A stretch of DNA of 64,000 bases, from the NCBI RefSeq assembly GCF_017377715.1, contig NZ_JAFVMF010000012.1, positions 1-64,000 of the forward strand, given 5' to 3'. This stretch comes from Acetobacter sacchari. GTDB taxonomy: Bacteria > Pseudomonadota > Alphaproteobacteria > Acetobacterales > Acetobacteraceae. This document shows, one piece after another, positions 27,590 through 36,674 of this stretch. The notes under the pieces were generated by a model. It was not told the origin of the DNA. It did not search any database and saw nothing but the letters and a program-made list of their open reading frames with translations. Both the position numbers and the translations under genes were made by a program. Position 1 is the stretch's first letter, and every line of letters starts with the position of its first letter.

Positions 27590-28142
27590 CGGCCTATCGG
27601 CTCACTCGGGCCTCACGGTAAATGTGCGCCCGCGGCACGGGTGCACATCCGTGCCCGTGCAGGTGATTTCGGTCGGTCAGACGACATTCGCCTTCAAGAG
27701 TTGACGCTACGCAATCAGAACGAGTTCGCGTCCGTGCGTGGTGATGTTACCGAACGAAAACCGTATCTTCCTCCATGCCAGCGACAATCGAACGCGAAAC
27801 ACAAACACTCGGATATGGCTCAAACCTGCTGCACGACCGGACCATGTGCGCAGTTCCGCAGCTCATTGCCATCTTAATAACGCTCCGAAAATTCGCTTCG
27901 CCGTTCCTCATCGATTCAGGCACGCCCGATGGAACGACAAGCAGAGCAACGCATGTTGCGTGGCAATTCCGCTCCGGTTGCATGAGGCGCTGCATCCGGG
28001 GCTGAACGCAAGGGCAATGGTGTTTGAACGTCCGAGAGACTGGCCCATCCCAAGCTGGCTAATAAACCCGCCAGGGGAATACGCATGCGCAGGGCGTGGT
28101 TACACTATTTTGCAATCGCCCCAGCGCTTCCGCCCGGCAGCG
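27590..28142. other. Non-coding region after the barrel gene
   Basis: This 553-bp gap lies between two convergent genes. A plus-strand open frame crosses it (27738-28298) but lacks any recognisable domain and runs into the reverse lipoprotein gene. Around 27635-27654, GCACGG and CCGTGC can pair as a short hairpin without a T-run. Nothing else is recognised. Confidence 0.5.
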
Positions 28143-28751
28143 TCACTTGAAGGCTGCGGTGACGCCATGGTCGCGATTATAGGCCAGCTCCGCTGGCGTA
28201 AGCTGAAATCCCAACTCGAATCGATAATCGTTGTCGCCGTTCGTCGGCTTCACCGGAAGGTCGACCGTGGTCAAAGGCGTGTCGAATTCGACGGTTGAGG
28301 CGTTCGCAGGGAACGTTACCGGCTGGATGAAGACATGCTTGCCGACGATCTTGTCATTGTGAACCACAGCTACGAACCACGGCAACGTCAGGTCGCCTGT
28401 CCACGGCGCAGGGCCGCGACGCGCAACGATATGCAGACCCACCCTCGTCTTCAGCATTTTGGGGCCGCCCGCGATGCAGTCGCCGCCCAGGCGCGTGATG
28501 CTCGCCCGCATGATCAGATGCGCAAAATCTGTCTTGCCACCAGCATAGGCGTAATAATCTCCCACCTCAGCCGGAATGTGCGGCGTCGGGCATGTCGGAG
28601 CGAAACGCATGTCCGCGTCGTCCGAGCCGCAGGCGGCGATGCCGAAGCACGACGCCAACGCCAGCGTGGCAGGCAGCCCCCTGCGTCGAACGTATGAGCC
28701 TGCACGGCGGGCGGCGAAGAAAAATTCAGTGGTTTCCGTGTAGCGAGACAT
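28143..28751 (-). CDS. Small lipoprotein of unknown function
   Basis: This protein of about 202 residues has a lipoprotein signal (LPATLALASCFGIAACGSD; lipidated Cys at about residue 41). Four further cysteines and a beta-rich mature part follow; the latter includes HIPAEVGDYYAYAGGKTDFA and an EFDTPLTTVDLPVKP stretch. I do not recognise the family. Two ATG codons are possible (28781 and 28751); the shorter is listed because it gives the more usual lipoprotein N-region. It is divergent from ispH across about 400 bp. Exposure in the periplasm or outer membrane is inferred from the lipobox. Confidence 0.7.
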   Translation of the reverse strand: MSRYTETTEFFFAARRAGSYVRRRGLPATLALASCFGIAACGSDDADMRFAPTCPTPHIPAEVGDYYAYAGGKTDFAHLIMRASITRLGGDCIAGGPKMLKTRVGLHIVARRGPAPWTGDLTLPWFVAVVHNDKIVGKHVFIQPVTFPANASTVEFDTPLTTVDLPVKPTNGDNDYRFELGFQLTPAELAYNRDHGVTAAFK

Positions 28752-29154
28752 AACCGAAATCCGAGTGGCTGGAGCTGTCATGAAAGGGTCCGGACTGACG
28801 GGCGTTCGACGCGCTGGCGACTGATCCAATGCAACGGGCGACCTCTGAAGAAACATGCATAACGTTCGGAAGAGCATACGGGCTTCGCCATGCGCTTCAC
28901 AGATGGCGACTATTCAACAGATGTCACGACATGAAAACCCGTCCATCTTGTCAGCGCGCCTTCATGGCGAAAAACCCCTGTCGACGCCATCCTGACGAGA
29001 CGTCGCCCACCGCCCGCAGACATGTCCGGCGCCCGTTACCGCTTGCACAAGAGGCGCGTATTGCCGTAGGGCGAGGACAAACCCATCTTGCAGTGTGGCC
29101 CCGACCGTTTCTCGGCGGCCGTTCGTCCTGTCCGCCGACCGCCTGGGGAAGACA
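28752..29154. other. Non-coding region before ispH
   Basis: About 400 bp lie between the divergent lipoprotein and ispH genes and should contain both promoters. The first 126 bases may be coding if the lipoprotein starts upstream. I see no RNA gene or strong hairpin. Confidence 0.5.
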
Positions 29155-30165
29155 ATGCCCGATCAGCTCACCGTCTCTGACACCCTTGCCGACGACGACC
29201 GCGCCACGGCTGGCGCGGCGCGCGATCTACGGGTCATTCTGGCGGGCCCGCGCGGCTTCTGCGCCGGTGTGGACCGGGCCATCCGCGTGGTTGAGGAAGC
29301 CATCCGCGCTTACGGCGCTCCGGTCTATGTCCGCCACGAGATCGTGCATAACCGCACGGTCGTCGAAGAGCTGGAAGCCAAAGGCGCCATCTTCGTCGAA
29401 GAGCTGGACGAGGTTCCGGCCGACGGCCACGTCGTCTTCTCGGCGCACGGCGTTCCCAAGACCGTCCCGGCAGAGGCAGCGCGACGCAACCTGCTGTATC
29501 TGGACGCGACGTGCCCACTCGTCTCCAAGGTTCATCGTGAGGCCGAACGCCACTACGCCGATGGCGGTCCCGAGTCGCGCCACATCCTGATGATCGGTCA
29601 CGCCGGACACCCCGAAGTGATCGGCACCATGGGCCAATTGCCACCCGGCGCCGTCACACTGATCAATGATGCGGAGGAAGCCCGCACTGTGCAGCCCGCC
29701 GACCCGGCGCGCCTCGCCTTCATCACGCAAACGACGCTGTCGGTCGACGACACCGCCGAGATCGTGGACATTCTTCGCTCACGCTTCCCCCTGATCGAAG
29801 GCCCGAAGCGCGAGGACATCTGCTACGCGACGACCAACCGGCAGGAAGCGGTCAAAGCGATCGCTCCTGACTGCGATCTGGTGATCGTCATCGGTTCGCC
29901 GAACTCCTCCAACTCCCAGCGCCTGCGTGAAGTCGCTGAACGTTCCGGCACGAAGCGCGCGCTGCTTGTCCCCAAGCTCGCAGCGCTGGACTGGTCGGTT
30001 CTGGAAGGCGTACGGACACTGGGAATCACCGCCGGGGCGTCCGCCCCCGAGGCTCTCGTGCAGGAAATGGTCACGGCTCTGGCCAAAAGCTACACGCTGA
30101 AGATTGAGGAACGGACGGTGAAGGAAGAGAACGTCACTTTCCGTCTTCCCGCCCCGCTCGGCTGA
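29155..30165 (+). CDS. ispH: 4-hydroxy-3-methylbut-2-enyl diphosphate reductase IspH
   Basis: IspH performs the last step of the MEP isoprenoid pathway, reducing HMBPP to IPP and DMAPP with a [4Fe-4S] cluster. The three cluster cysteines are visible: Cys36 ([12 protein letters not shown]), Cys120 (DATCPLVSK) and Cys223 ([10 protein letters not shown]). The catalytic glutamate region ([15 protein letters not shown]) is also intact. The 336-residue length is normal with a short N-terminal extension. The ATG follows GGGGAAGACA, a fair ribosome-binding site. It begins an ispH-thrB-rnhA gene group with tight spacing (13 bp to thrB), a known alphaproteobacterial order. Confidence 0.98.
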   Translation: MPDQLTVSDTLADDDRATAGAARDLRVILAGPRGFCAGVDRAIRVVEEAIRAYGAPVYVRHEIVHNRTVVEELEAKGAIFVEELDEVPADGHVVFSAHGVPKTVPAEAARRNLLYLDATCPLVSKVHREAERHYADGGPESRHILMIGHAGHPEVIGTMGQLPPGAVTLINDAEEARTVQPADPARLAFITQTTLSVDDTAEIVDILRSRFPLIEGPKREDICYATTNRQEAVKAIAPDCDLVIVIGSPNSSNSQRLREVAERSGTKRALLVPKLAALDWSVLEGVRTLGITAGASAPEALVQEMVTALAKSYTLKIEERTVKEENVTFRLPAPLG

Positions 30166-30178
30166 TCGCCGGACTCGC

Positions 30179-31171
30179 ATGGCGGTTTACACGGATGTCA
30201 GTGACGACGCTCTGGCGGCGTTCCTGACCGAATATGACATCGGCGGTCTGGTGGCCTTTCGCGGGATCGCCGAAGGCGTTGAGAACAGCAACTTCGTCTT
30301 GCGCACAGCGCATGATGAAGCTCAGCGCGACTTCATCCTGACGCTCTATGAAAAACGGGTCGATCCCGGCGATCTGCCCTGGTTCTTGGGCCTGATGCAG
30401 CACCTTGCGGCGCAGGGACTGAATTGCCCGTTGCCCGTGGCAGGACGCGACGGCGAGGCGCTACGTCACTTGGCCGGACGTCCGGCCGCCATCACCACGT
30501 TTCTTTCCGGCGTGTGGCCTCGACAGGTGCACGCGCATCATTGCGCGCCTCTTGGCGCCGCTCTTGGCCGCCTTCATCTCGCTGGCAGCGGTTACGCGCC
30601 TGTCCGAGCCAACGGACTTGGGCCGGAAGCATGGCCGCCGTTGCTGAGGGCTAGCGCGAAGAATGAGCGGGCCTCATCTGCCTTTCCTGGCCTGATCGAC
30701 GAATTGCAAGCGGCTCTGGACCGTATTCTGCCTCATTGGCCCGGTGTGGCCGGGCGACCGGATTTGCCGCACGGACATATCCATGCCGATCTTTTTCCTG
30801 ACAATGTCTTCTTCCTCGGCGATGAGCTTTCCGGCCTGATCGACTTCTATTTCGCATGCACGGATCTGCTGGCGTACGACGTCGCAATCTGTCTCAACGC
30901 ATGGTGTTTCGACGATCTGGGCGATTTCAACGTGACCTACGCTCGTCGCCTGCTGGAAGGCTATGAAAGTGTGCGACCACTGTCAGCGGCGGAGCGCGAA
31001 GCGCTCCCCGTGCTGGCAGCCGGAGCCGCGATGCGCTTCAGCCTCACCCGCCTGTACGACTGGCTCAACACGCCCGCCGAGGCCTTGGTGACGCGCAAGG
31101 ACCCGATGGCTTATGTCAGACGGCTCCGCTTCCACCTCGCCACCCCGACGATCGGAGCCTACGGTGTCTGA
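30179..31171 (+). CDS. thrB: Homoserine kinase, ThrB type II (APH fold)
   Basis: This enzyme phosphorylates homoserine in threonine synthesis. The 330-residue protein has the aminoglycoside-phosphotransferase fold of the type II ThrB found in alphaproteobacteria, not the GHMP fold of E. coli. Diagnostic segments are [14 protein letters not shown] near the start, the catalytic loop [15 protein letters not shown] and the metal-binding [11 protein letters not shown]. It begins 13 bp after ispH and its end overlaps the likely GTG start of rnhA by eight bases. Confidence 0.96.
   Translation: MAVYTDVSDDALAAFLTEYDIGGLVAFRGIAEGVENSNFVLRTAHDEAQRDFILTLYEKRVDPGDLPWFLGLMQHLAAQGLNCPLPVAGRDGEALRHLAGRPAAITTFLSGVWPRQVHAHHCAPLGAALGRLHLAGSGYAPVRANGLGPEAWPPLLRASAKNERASSAFPGLIDELQAALDRILPHWPGVAGRPDLPHGHIHADLFPDNVFFLGDELSGLIDFYFACTDLLAYDVAICLNAWCFDDLGDFNVTYARRLLEGYESVRPLSAAEREALPVLAAGAAMRFSLTRLYDWLNTPAEALVTRKDPMAYVRRLRFHLATPTIGAYGV
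31154..31157 (+). promoter_or_regulatory. Ribosome-binding site GGAG deciding the rnhA start
   Basis: GGAG lies 6 nt before the GTG at 31164, inside the end of thrB. It favours this start over an ATG 51 bases upstream. Confidence 0.6.
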
Positions 31172-31676
31172 AAGCACAGATCTTGAGGGCGGTGACGCGT
31201 CCACGCTGTCGGCTGAAGACGCCGCTTCCGTGGTCGAAGTTTGGACAGACGGCGGCTGCAAACCGAATCCCGGCCCCGGCGGATGGGCCGTGTTGTTGCG
31301 CTTCAAGGGGCGGGAGCGCGAGTTGTCGGGCGGCGAGGTTGAGACAACGAACAACCGCATGGAGCTGACGGCTGCATGTGAGGCTCTTGAAGCGTTGACC
31401 CGCCCTTGCGTCGTCAACCTGCACACCGACAGCGAATACGTCAAAAACGGCATCACGCGCTGGCATACCGGTTGGGTAAGGCGGAATTGGCGGAATGCTG
31501 CGGGGGATCCTGTCAAGAACATGGATCTGTGGCGCAGGCTTCTCGACGCCGACAAAAAGCATCAGGTGACCTGGAAATGGGTGCGCGGTCATTCAGGCGT
31601 CGCCGAGAACGAGCGGGTCGATCAGATTGCCACGGCGGCTCGGCAGGCGATCGAGGACAGCAAACGCGGGACGTGA
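31164..31676 (+). CDS. rnhA: Ribonuclease HI
   Basis: RNase HI cuts the RNA strand of RNA-DNA hybrids. The 170-residue protein has all four catalytic acids in context: Asp in [15 protein letters not shown], Glu in [13 protein letters not shown], Asp in [11 protein letters not shown] and Asp in ENERVDQIA. The WVRGHSG loop with the catalytic His is present. The GTG start is chosen from the ribosome-binding site; it gives a 24-residue N-terminal extension before the core. The gene is co-translated with thrB. Confidence 0.96.
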   Translation: MSESTDLEGGDASTLSAEDAASVVEVWTDGGCKPNPGPGGWAVLLRFKGRERELSGGEVETTNNRMELTAACEALEALTRPCVVNLHTDSEYVKNGITRWHTGWVRRNWRNAAGDPVKNMDLWRRLLDADKKHQVTWKWVRGHSGVAENERVDQIATAARQAIEDSKRGT

Positions 31677-31921
31677 ACTGGCCATTTCTATCATTTTATC
31701 CTCAAAACACAGCCATTTATTGAATATTTATATTAATAATAGTTTCTGCACCGACGCCATTTACAATATCTGCGTTCCCGCGATCCTCTGTCTGGCTTCA
31801 GAAAATATAGGAGCCGATCGCTCCGCGCTGCTTTGTTTTGCTCGACGACGATATATGAGGGCGAATTACGCCACCTTCAGTTTTCAACTGCAATAGAAAC
31901 CATAAATATAAAACACATCAA

Positions 31922-32143
31922 TCAGGACATGGCGAACGGACCGGCGTCCGAACACCGTGTCTCAGCTGCCGGCTCCAGTCCAGAATCTGTCCGACCGTCG
32001 GCCCAGCCACCACGATAAGATTCCGACGAATCGCATCCGGGCTTTGGTCCGCCGTAGAATCCGTCTAAATAACCGTTCAGAATCTCACCTTCGTTGAGAG
32101 ATTTGAATTCATTAGCCGTTTTGACCAGATTCAGATCAACCAT
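31922..32143 (-). CDS. Small protein with a GYLDGF...GWADGR motif
   Basis: This candidate 73-residue protein starts at an ATG preceded by GGAAAG with good spacing. Its core (residues about 20-52) reads LNGYLDGFYGGPKPG followed by SESYRGGWADGRTD. Pairs of aromatic-Gly-Asp/Gly-Arg repeats like this occur in small cytosolic proteins reminiscent of ribosome modulation factor and its CrpP-like relatives. The resemblance is by eye only and the function is not assigned. It is divergent from the FeeM-type gene, leaving a very short gap (24-51 bp depending on the start used), so the two promoters must overlap. Confidence 0.55.
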   Translation of the reverse strand: MVDLNLVKTANEFKSLNEGEILNGYLDGFYGGPKPGCDSSESYRGGWADGRTDSGLEPAAETRCSDAGPFAMS

Positions 32144-32194
32144 TCTTTCCAAACTTTCGTTTATCCGATGACCGCAGTCGGAGCCGAGGGAACA

Positions 32195-32980
32195 ATGCTC
32201 GTGGGAAACCAAAGACAGGGACGACCGAATATGTCCCCAGTCCAAAACGCCCGTATTAATTCCGCGGATCACCCTCTGGCCCCATTTCTGGCCTCATCGC
32301 ACACATCCAATTACGTCGCGCGTATAGCGCTGGACCCGAAAACGCGTCAGGACGCCTTTCGGCTGCGTTACGAAAGCTATTTGTACTTTGGTTACATTTC
32401 CCCCAATGACGACGAACTTTTCTTTGATGAATACGATTCCCTTCCGAACAGCCGCACAGTGGTCCTGTATCGATTTGGCGTGCCCGTTGGGTCAGTTAGG
32501 ACCTGCCTGCTGACGACTAGAGGAGGACAGCGCGGCGCCTCCCCCGCCTCTCATGCGTTCCCTGAAGAGGTGGAGCGTATTCTCGCCGGCAACAGGCCCA
32601 GCGGCCATGGAGGATTTCGCGCAGTGGAGACCACCCGCCTTGTTCGCAGCCCGTCAGCGCTGAACAGCACAGGGTTGATTTTCATGCTTTACCGCATGGC
32701 GGCCTATATCGGCATCGCCGCCGACGCGGAGATTTTGCTAGCCTGTGTTCGCGAGGAACACGTCTCATTCTACCAGCGCCTCGGATATTCATCCAAAACT
32801 GGATTGCGCCCTTATCCCGGTCTGCACTGTCCGATGCTGCTGATGGCCTGCGACCGCGAACGTTACGACGTGACTCGCCTTACGTATCCAATTCTCGATC
32901 CATTTGCGGGCGCAACCGGTCCACTCGAGGGTTTTCTTTCCGGCGAGCCCGTGGCGCTTGCGCTCTTGGCCCCGCAATGA
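32195..32980 (+). CDS. N-acyl amino acid synthase FeeM-type acyltransferase
   Basis: This protein of about 261 residues belongs to the GNAT-related acyltransferases of the FeeM/autoinducer-synthase group, which move acyl chains from acyl carrier protein to amino acids. The diagnostic part is RQDAFRLRYESYLYFGYISP followed by DDELFFDEYDSLPNSRTVVL and then VGSVRTCLLT. This is the substrate-entry pattern shared with LuxI-like and FeeM enzymes. Further on, RAVETTRLVRSPSAL and HVSFYQRLGYS close the acetyltransferase core. Three in-frame ATGs (32168, 32195, 32231) are possible. The one at 32195 has a GAGGGA ribosome-binding site and is listed. It overlaps the next gene by four bases. Confidence 0.8.
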   Translation: MLVGNQRQGRPNMSPVQNARINSADHPLAPFLASSHTSNYVARIALDPKTRQDAFRLRYESYLYFGYISPNDDELFFDEYDSLPNSRTVVLYRFGVPVGSVRTCLLTTRGGQRGASPASHAFPEEVERILAGNRPSGHGGFRAVETTRLVRSPSALNSTGLIFMLYRMAAYIGIAADAEILLACVREEHVSFYQRLGYSSKTGLRPYPGLHCPMLLMACDRERYDVTRLTYPILDPFAGATGPLEGFLSGEPVALALLAPQ

Positions 32981-33549
32981 CCATGGGGACGACTCTTCTG
33001 GCGCTTACCTCTCTGGCGCCGTTCGCTTCTTTCGTGTGGGGCGTCGTCGCCCATTTTCGCAAAAGCGCCGGCACGCCTTGGAGCATGAAGGCGCTCTCTG
33101 TCGTCAATGCGTTGGGATATGCAACATTTCTTCTCTGCCTTCGCCATGAAGACATTCTGACAGAAGGCGCGACATCGATTGCGATCGCGCTGTTCGGGGC
33201 GTCTTTCTCCCTCTTCTGGTGGGCGGCAAGAACCACCCGCGCATTGCCTCCGCGCATCGCGCACTCGAAGGCTGACGCGGACACACTCTATCGTCACGGC
33301 CCTTACGCGTTCGCACGCCACCCGTTCTACCTTTCCTATATAATTTTCTGGGTCGCCTCCGCTGTCGGCGTCGGGGGCGTTCAATGGCTTGTGTGCGGCG
33401 CATTTATCGGTTGGTACGCGCTGCTGGCGCGTTCGGAGGAGCGTCGTTTCTCGTCTTCTGCGCTGGCGGCTGGATATATGGAATACCGGCATCAGACGGC
33501 CATGTTTTTCCCCAAGCTGACTAAAGCGATGCTCGGACGAAAACTATGA
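32977..33549 (+). CDS. Isoprenylcysteine carboxyl methyltransferase-like membrane protein
   Basis: This 190-residue membrane protein has about four to five hydrophobic segments. The C-terminal half holds the ICMT/phospholipid N-methyltransferase signature (YRHGPYAFARHPFYLSYIIF, then a glutamate-bearing RSEERRF region). This is the S-adenosylmethionine-binding site in that superfamily. Bacteria do not prenylate CAAX proteins, so the substrate must be another lipid, fatty amine or carboxylate. Both ends overlap neighbours by four bases (FeeM-type gene before, GGDEF-EAL gene after), so the three form one translationally coupled operon. Methylation of the FeeM product is an attractive but unproven idea. 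Confidence 0.82.
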   Translation: MTMGTTLLALTSLAPFASFVWGVVAHFRKSAGTPWSMKALSVVNALGYATFLLCLRHEDILTEGATSIAIALFGASFSLFWWAARTTRALPPRIAHSKADADTLYRHGPYAFARHPFYLSYIIFWVASAVGVGGVQWLVCGAFIGWYALLARSEERRFSSSALAAGYMEYRHQTAMFFPKLTKAMLGRKL

Positions 33550-35855
33550 AAGACAGGGCTGACGATATCCACCTCCGTTACCCCGGGAACCTCCCGAGAA
33601 TCTGGCGCTTTTTTCGCCTGAGTCAGGCGGGAGAGAACCGTCGCGCTCTGCGTCACGAACAGGCCCTGATTCTCTCGGACATGGTCATTCTTTTCATCGG
33701 TCTCGGGATTGGAAGCTGCCTCCTCTTCACCTTCGGATTTCGCGAACAGTTCGATCGCTCAACCGCATTTTTGTGCGGGCTGATCGTCACGCTCTACACG
33801 GCTCTGGGAGCGACTTCATGGCGTTGGAGGCGCGATCAGGAAGACTCGGCTTTCATCAACGCCGCCTTCTGGATTCTGATCATGCTGGCGTTCGCGTGGG
33901 GCGCCTATACAAACCTGATGGCCCTTCGCGCTCGCCCCGATCAACACGGGATCGTCATCGGCCTGATCATGGGCCTGCTTTCCAGCTCGATGCTGGGCGT
34001 CCCCATCGGAGCGGCTCTCGCATTCTATATCCCCACGACGCTATTCTGCTCATGCGCGATCCTTATCGACCTGCAGCCGATGCAGGGTGTCGCGATCTTT
34101 TCCTTTCTCGGCTTTCTGGCGTTCGTCTTCGTCGGGCTTGTTTACATGAACAAGCTGCTTCTCGACCGTTCGTTAGGACGTCTGCATCTCGAGCGACAAC
34201 ATGAAACGCTGCACATCTTCCTGCGTGAATATGAGGAAGTCTCCACAGACTGGACTTGGGAAACCGACGCCAGCGGCCGACTTCGCAACGTCAGCGCCGG
34301 CATGTGGCTGTTACTTATCGACGCAAAAACCAAGGATCTTGAAGGGCGCTCGTTCGCCGAACTTAACCTCGTCAATGCGCCCGGAGAGGAGCGGAGTCTG
34401 GCCTCGCTGCTCGCCGACCACACCGCATTTCGTGACCTCATCGTTCTGGTTCCAGACGAGGCACGCCCACGCCGGATCAGCCTGACCGGCCATCCGTCTC
34501 ATGACCGCGATGGCCTGTTCAACGGCTTTCGCGGCATAGGTTCCGACATCACGGAGAAGTGGGAAGCGCAGCAACGCATCCAATATTTGGCCACACATGA
34601 CGATCTGACCGGCCTGCTGAACCGCCGCGCCTTTGTCGAAAGTGTGAACGAGATATGCCTCGCAGGCGAACCTTTCGCCCTGCTGTTAATCGATCTCGAC
34701 GACTTCAAGCGCGTCAACGACGATTTGGGACACGCCATCGGCGACAGCCTGTTACGCATTATCAGTCAGCGGTTACGCGGCGCCCTGGGACCGAATGATT
34801 TCGGTGGACGTCTCGGCGGAGACGAATTCGCTGTGCTGCTCTCCGGCGCCACCGAAGCTACCGCCCTCAGCGTCAGCAACGAACTCAACATCCTGTTGCA
34901 TGAGGCCTATCGTGTGAACGAGATGTCCCTGGAGCCCAGCGCAAGCATTGGCGTGACCCTGTTCCCGGAACATGGAGGCAGCCCGGATTTACTGATTCGC
35001 CGCGCGGATCTCGCGCTCTACCAGGCGAAAGAACGCAAAAATGTATGCGTCATGTTCAACGAGTGGATGGAGACGGAATATCTTGGTCGTATGCGCCTGA
35101 GCCTAGAACTCTCCACCGCGCTCGACAGCCATCAGATTTTTCTCCAATACCAGCCGGTGCGGGACACGATCACCGGCGCAGTGGTCTCGGCGGAAGCGCT
35201 TGTGCGCTGGCAACATCCGACGCGCGGCGTTCTCTCCCCCGGACAATTCATCGCCATCGCCGAAACGAACGACCTGATCGAGGAACTCGGCGCATTTGTG
35301 CTCTACGCCGCCTGCCTTGAAGCCATGACATGGCGCGAGCCCATCCCGGTTGCGGTAAATCTGTCTCCTCGGCAGTTGCACTCCGGGCGTTTCGTTCCGG
35401 TATTACGGGCCTGCATCAGGGATACAGGCATCCAGCCTGAGCGTTTAATTCTGGAAGTGACCGAAACAGTCTTCCTCGCTGCCAGCGCAGGAACCGTAAG
35501 CCAGCTCGACGCCATCAGGCGGATGGGCGTCCGTATTGTGTTGGACGATTTCGGAACCGGTTATTCGTCACTGACATATCTGCGCGGCTTCGATGTGGAC
35601 GGCATAAAAATCGACGCCAGCTTCATCAGGGACCTGCCTCAGTCAAGGAAGGTCGGGGCTATTGTCCGCACCATCGCCCGTCTCGCATCGGATATGAATG
35701 TGTATGTGGTCGCCGAGGGCGTGGAGTCGAACGAGCAACTGGAGTGGCTACGTGACAATGATATCCCCTTCATTCAAGGGTTCATGCTTGGGCGGCCCGG
35801 ATCAGCGGCGCAGATTGATGCCATGCTTTCCGAACCCGTAAAGCGACACGCTTAA
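33546..35855 (+). CDS. Membrane GGDEF-EAL protein with PAS-like domain
   Basis: This 769-residue c-di-GMP protein has five to six membrane segments in the first ~205 residues, a PAS-like sensor region (about 230-345), a GGDEF domain (about 350-505) and an EAL domain (about 515-765). The cyclase active site is intact (GGDEF at 424-428). The usual RxxD inhibitory site before it reads GPND, so product inhibition is probably lost. The phosphodiesterase side is also intact: EAL at 550-552, DDFGTGYSSL, KIDASFI, AEGVES and QGFMLG. It could make or degrade c-di-GMP depending on the signal. It is the last gene of the FeeM operon. Confidence 0.95.
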   Translation: MKDRADDIHLRYPGNLPRIWRFFRLSQAGENRRALRHEQALILSDMVILFIGLGIGSCLLFTFGFREQFDRSTAFLCGLIVTLYTALGATSWRWRRDQEDSAFINAAFWILIMLAFAWGAYTNLMALRARPDQHGIVIGLIMGLLSSSMLGVPIGAALAFYIPTTLFCSCAILIDLQPMQGVAIFSFLGFLAFVFVGLVYMNKLLLDRSLGRLHLERQHETLHIFLREYEEVSTDWTWETDASGRLRNVSAGMWLLLIDAKTKDLEGRSFAELNLVNAPGEERSLASLLADHTAFRDLIVLVPDEARPRRISLTGHPSHDRDGLFNGFRGIGSDITEKWEAQQRIQYLATHDDLTGLLNRRAFVESVNEICLAGEPFALLLIDLDDFKRVNDDLGHAIGDSLLRIISQRLRGALGPNDFGGRLGGDEFAVLLSGATEATALSVSNELNILLHEAYRVNEMSLEPSASIGVTLFPEHGGSPDLLIRRADLALYQAKERKNVCVMFNEWMETEYLGRMRLSLELSTALDSHQIFLQYQPVRDTITGAVVSAEALVRWQHPTRGVLSPGQFIAIAETNDLIEELGAFVLYAACLEAMTWREPIPVAVNLSPRQLHSGRFVPVLRACIRDTGIQPERLILEVTETVFLAASAGTVSQLDAIRRMGVRIVLDDFGTGYSSLTYLRGFDVDGIKIDASFIRDLPQSRKVGAIVRTIARLASDMNVYVVAEGVESNEQLEWLRDNDIPFIQGFMLGRPGSAAQIDAMLSEPVKRHA

Positions 35856-36168
35856 TGGTTTTCGTGAAACTGAACGACACTCCCTAAGTCCGCAATTACT
35901 TTCAGGCCCAATCTAGGCTCAGAGGCAAAAGATCGCCGCTGGTGAAAATATTTTTCCAGAAAGCACTTTAGAAGGCGGACCTCGCCAAGGTCGTCATAGT
36001 TTTCCGCGATCCACTTTCTACCTGTATTTTCAACCAATCAGAGCAACGGCAGATTCTCACCTTGAGGCTACAGGATTTCCAGATCGTCGGCGCCGCTTTT
36101 CTTCAGATAACTTCAATCCGTGCGTAAAGATTGTCCTCCGGACGAAAGCGCCGATGCGGAGCGACGGC
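35856..36168. other. Non-coding region after the GGDEF-EAL gene
   Basis: This region of about 310 bp holds a 61-codon minus-strand open frame (35852-36037) ending in VVQFHENH. It has no family I recognise and its 3' end overlaps the GGDEF-EAL stop. No terminator hairpin is evident. Confidence 0.4.
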
Positions 36169-36503
36169 ATGCTCCACGAACTTGACGCCGAATCCCAGAC
36201 ATTTCACCGCACGTAGGCTTCGTTGCCGAGAATACCACTCTAATTGGCTCGATCACTGTGAGGGCTTGCGCAAGCATCAGGTGCGGCGCTGTCTTACGCG
36301 ACGACACGGAGGCTATTGTCATTGAGGAGGGCAGCAATGTCCAAGACAACGCCGTCCACTGTCCTACTCTGATGTTTTCTTACCCGACATGCCAAAGTGG
36401 CAATGGTTCAATGAGTTGCCCGCCGCTCGGTACGTGCGTAGGACACCACAATCTTCTTCGCCGTTTTCAAGGCTCCGATGTCCGAGCAGTGTTTCAAGAC
36501 TGA
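36169..36503 (+). pseudogene. Degraded gamma-carbonic anhydrase family gene
   Basis: Joining two frames recovers a left-handed beta-helix protein of the gamma-carbonic anhydrase/PaaY/YrdA type. An ATG at 36169 opens MLHELDAESQ, which resembles the family N-terminus but hits a stop at about 36216. In another frame, HVGFVAENTTLIGSITV and AVLRDDTEAIVIEEGSNVQD follow, matching the hexapeptide-repeat core and the conserved SNVQD(N/G) region. After NAVHC the match is lost until a TCVGHH that recalls the usual TVGHxAxLHG, with extra sequence between. The gene therefore has at least one frameshift, a scrambled middle and no C-terminal third. Confidence 0.6.
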
Positions 36504-36674
36504 CGACGCGCCAAATTATCAAATAGAAGCACAATTATTCTCGGAATATACTTTTTCAAACAACATTCGTTATTGTATAATATAATAAAAACGTCTTTGC
36601 GTAAAAATGTCCCCCAATTCAAAAAAAGCGCTTTCAGAAAATCGCCGAAATCGCACACATCGCGATGGCGCATG

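Noticed and set aside
27738-28298. 186-codon plus-strand frame after the barrel gene
   Set aside because: No domain, no good ribosome-binding site, and it overlaps the lipoprotein gene on the other strand.
35852-36037. 61-codon minus-strand frame after the GGDEF-EAL gene, considered as transposase remnant
   Set aside because: No terminal inverted repeats or transposase motif could be found; the frame is too short to judge.
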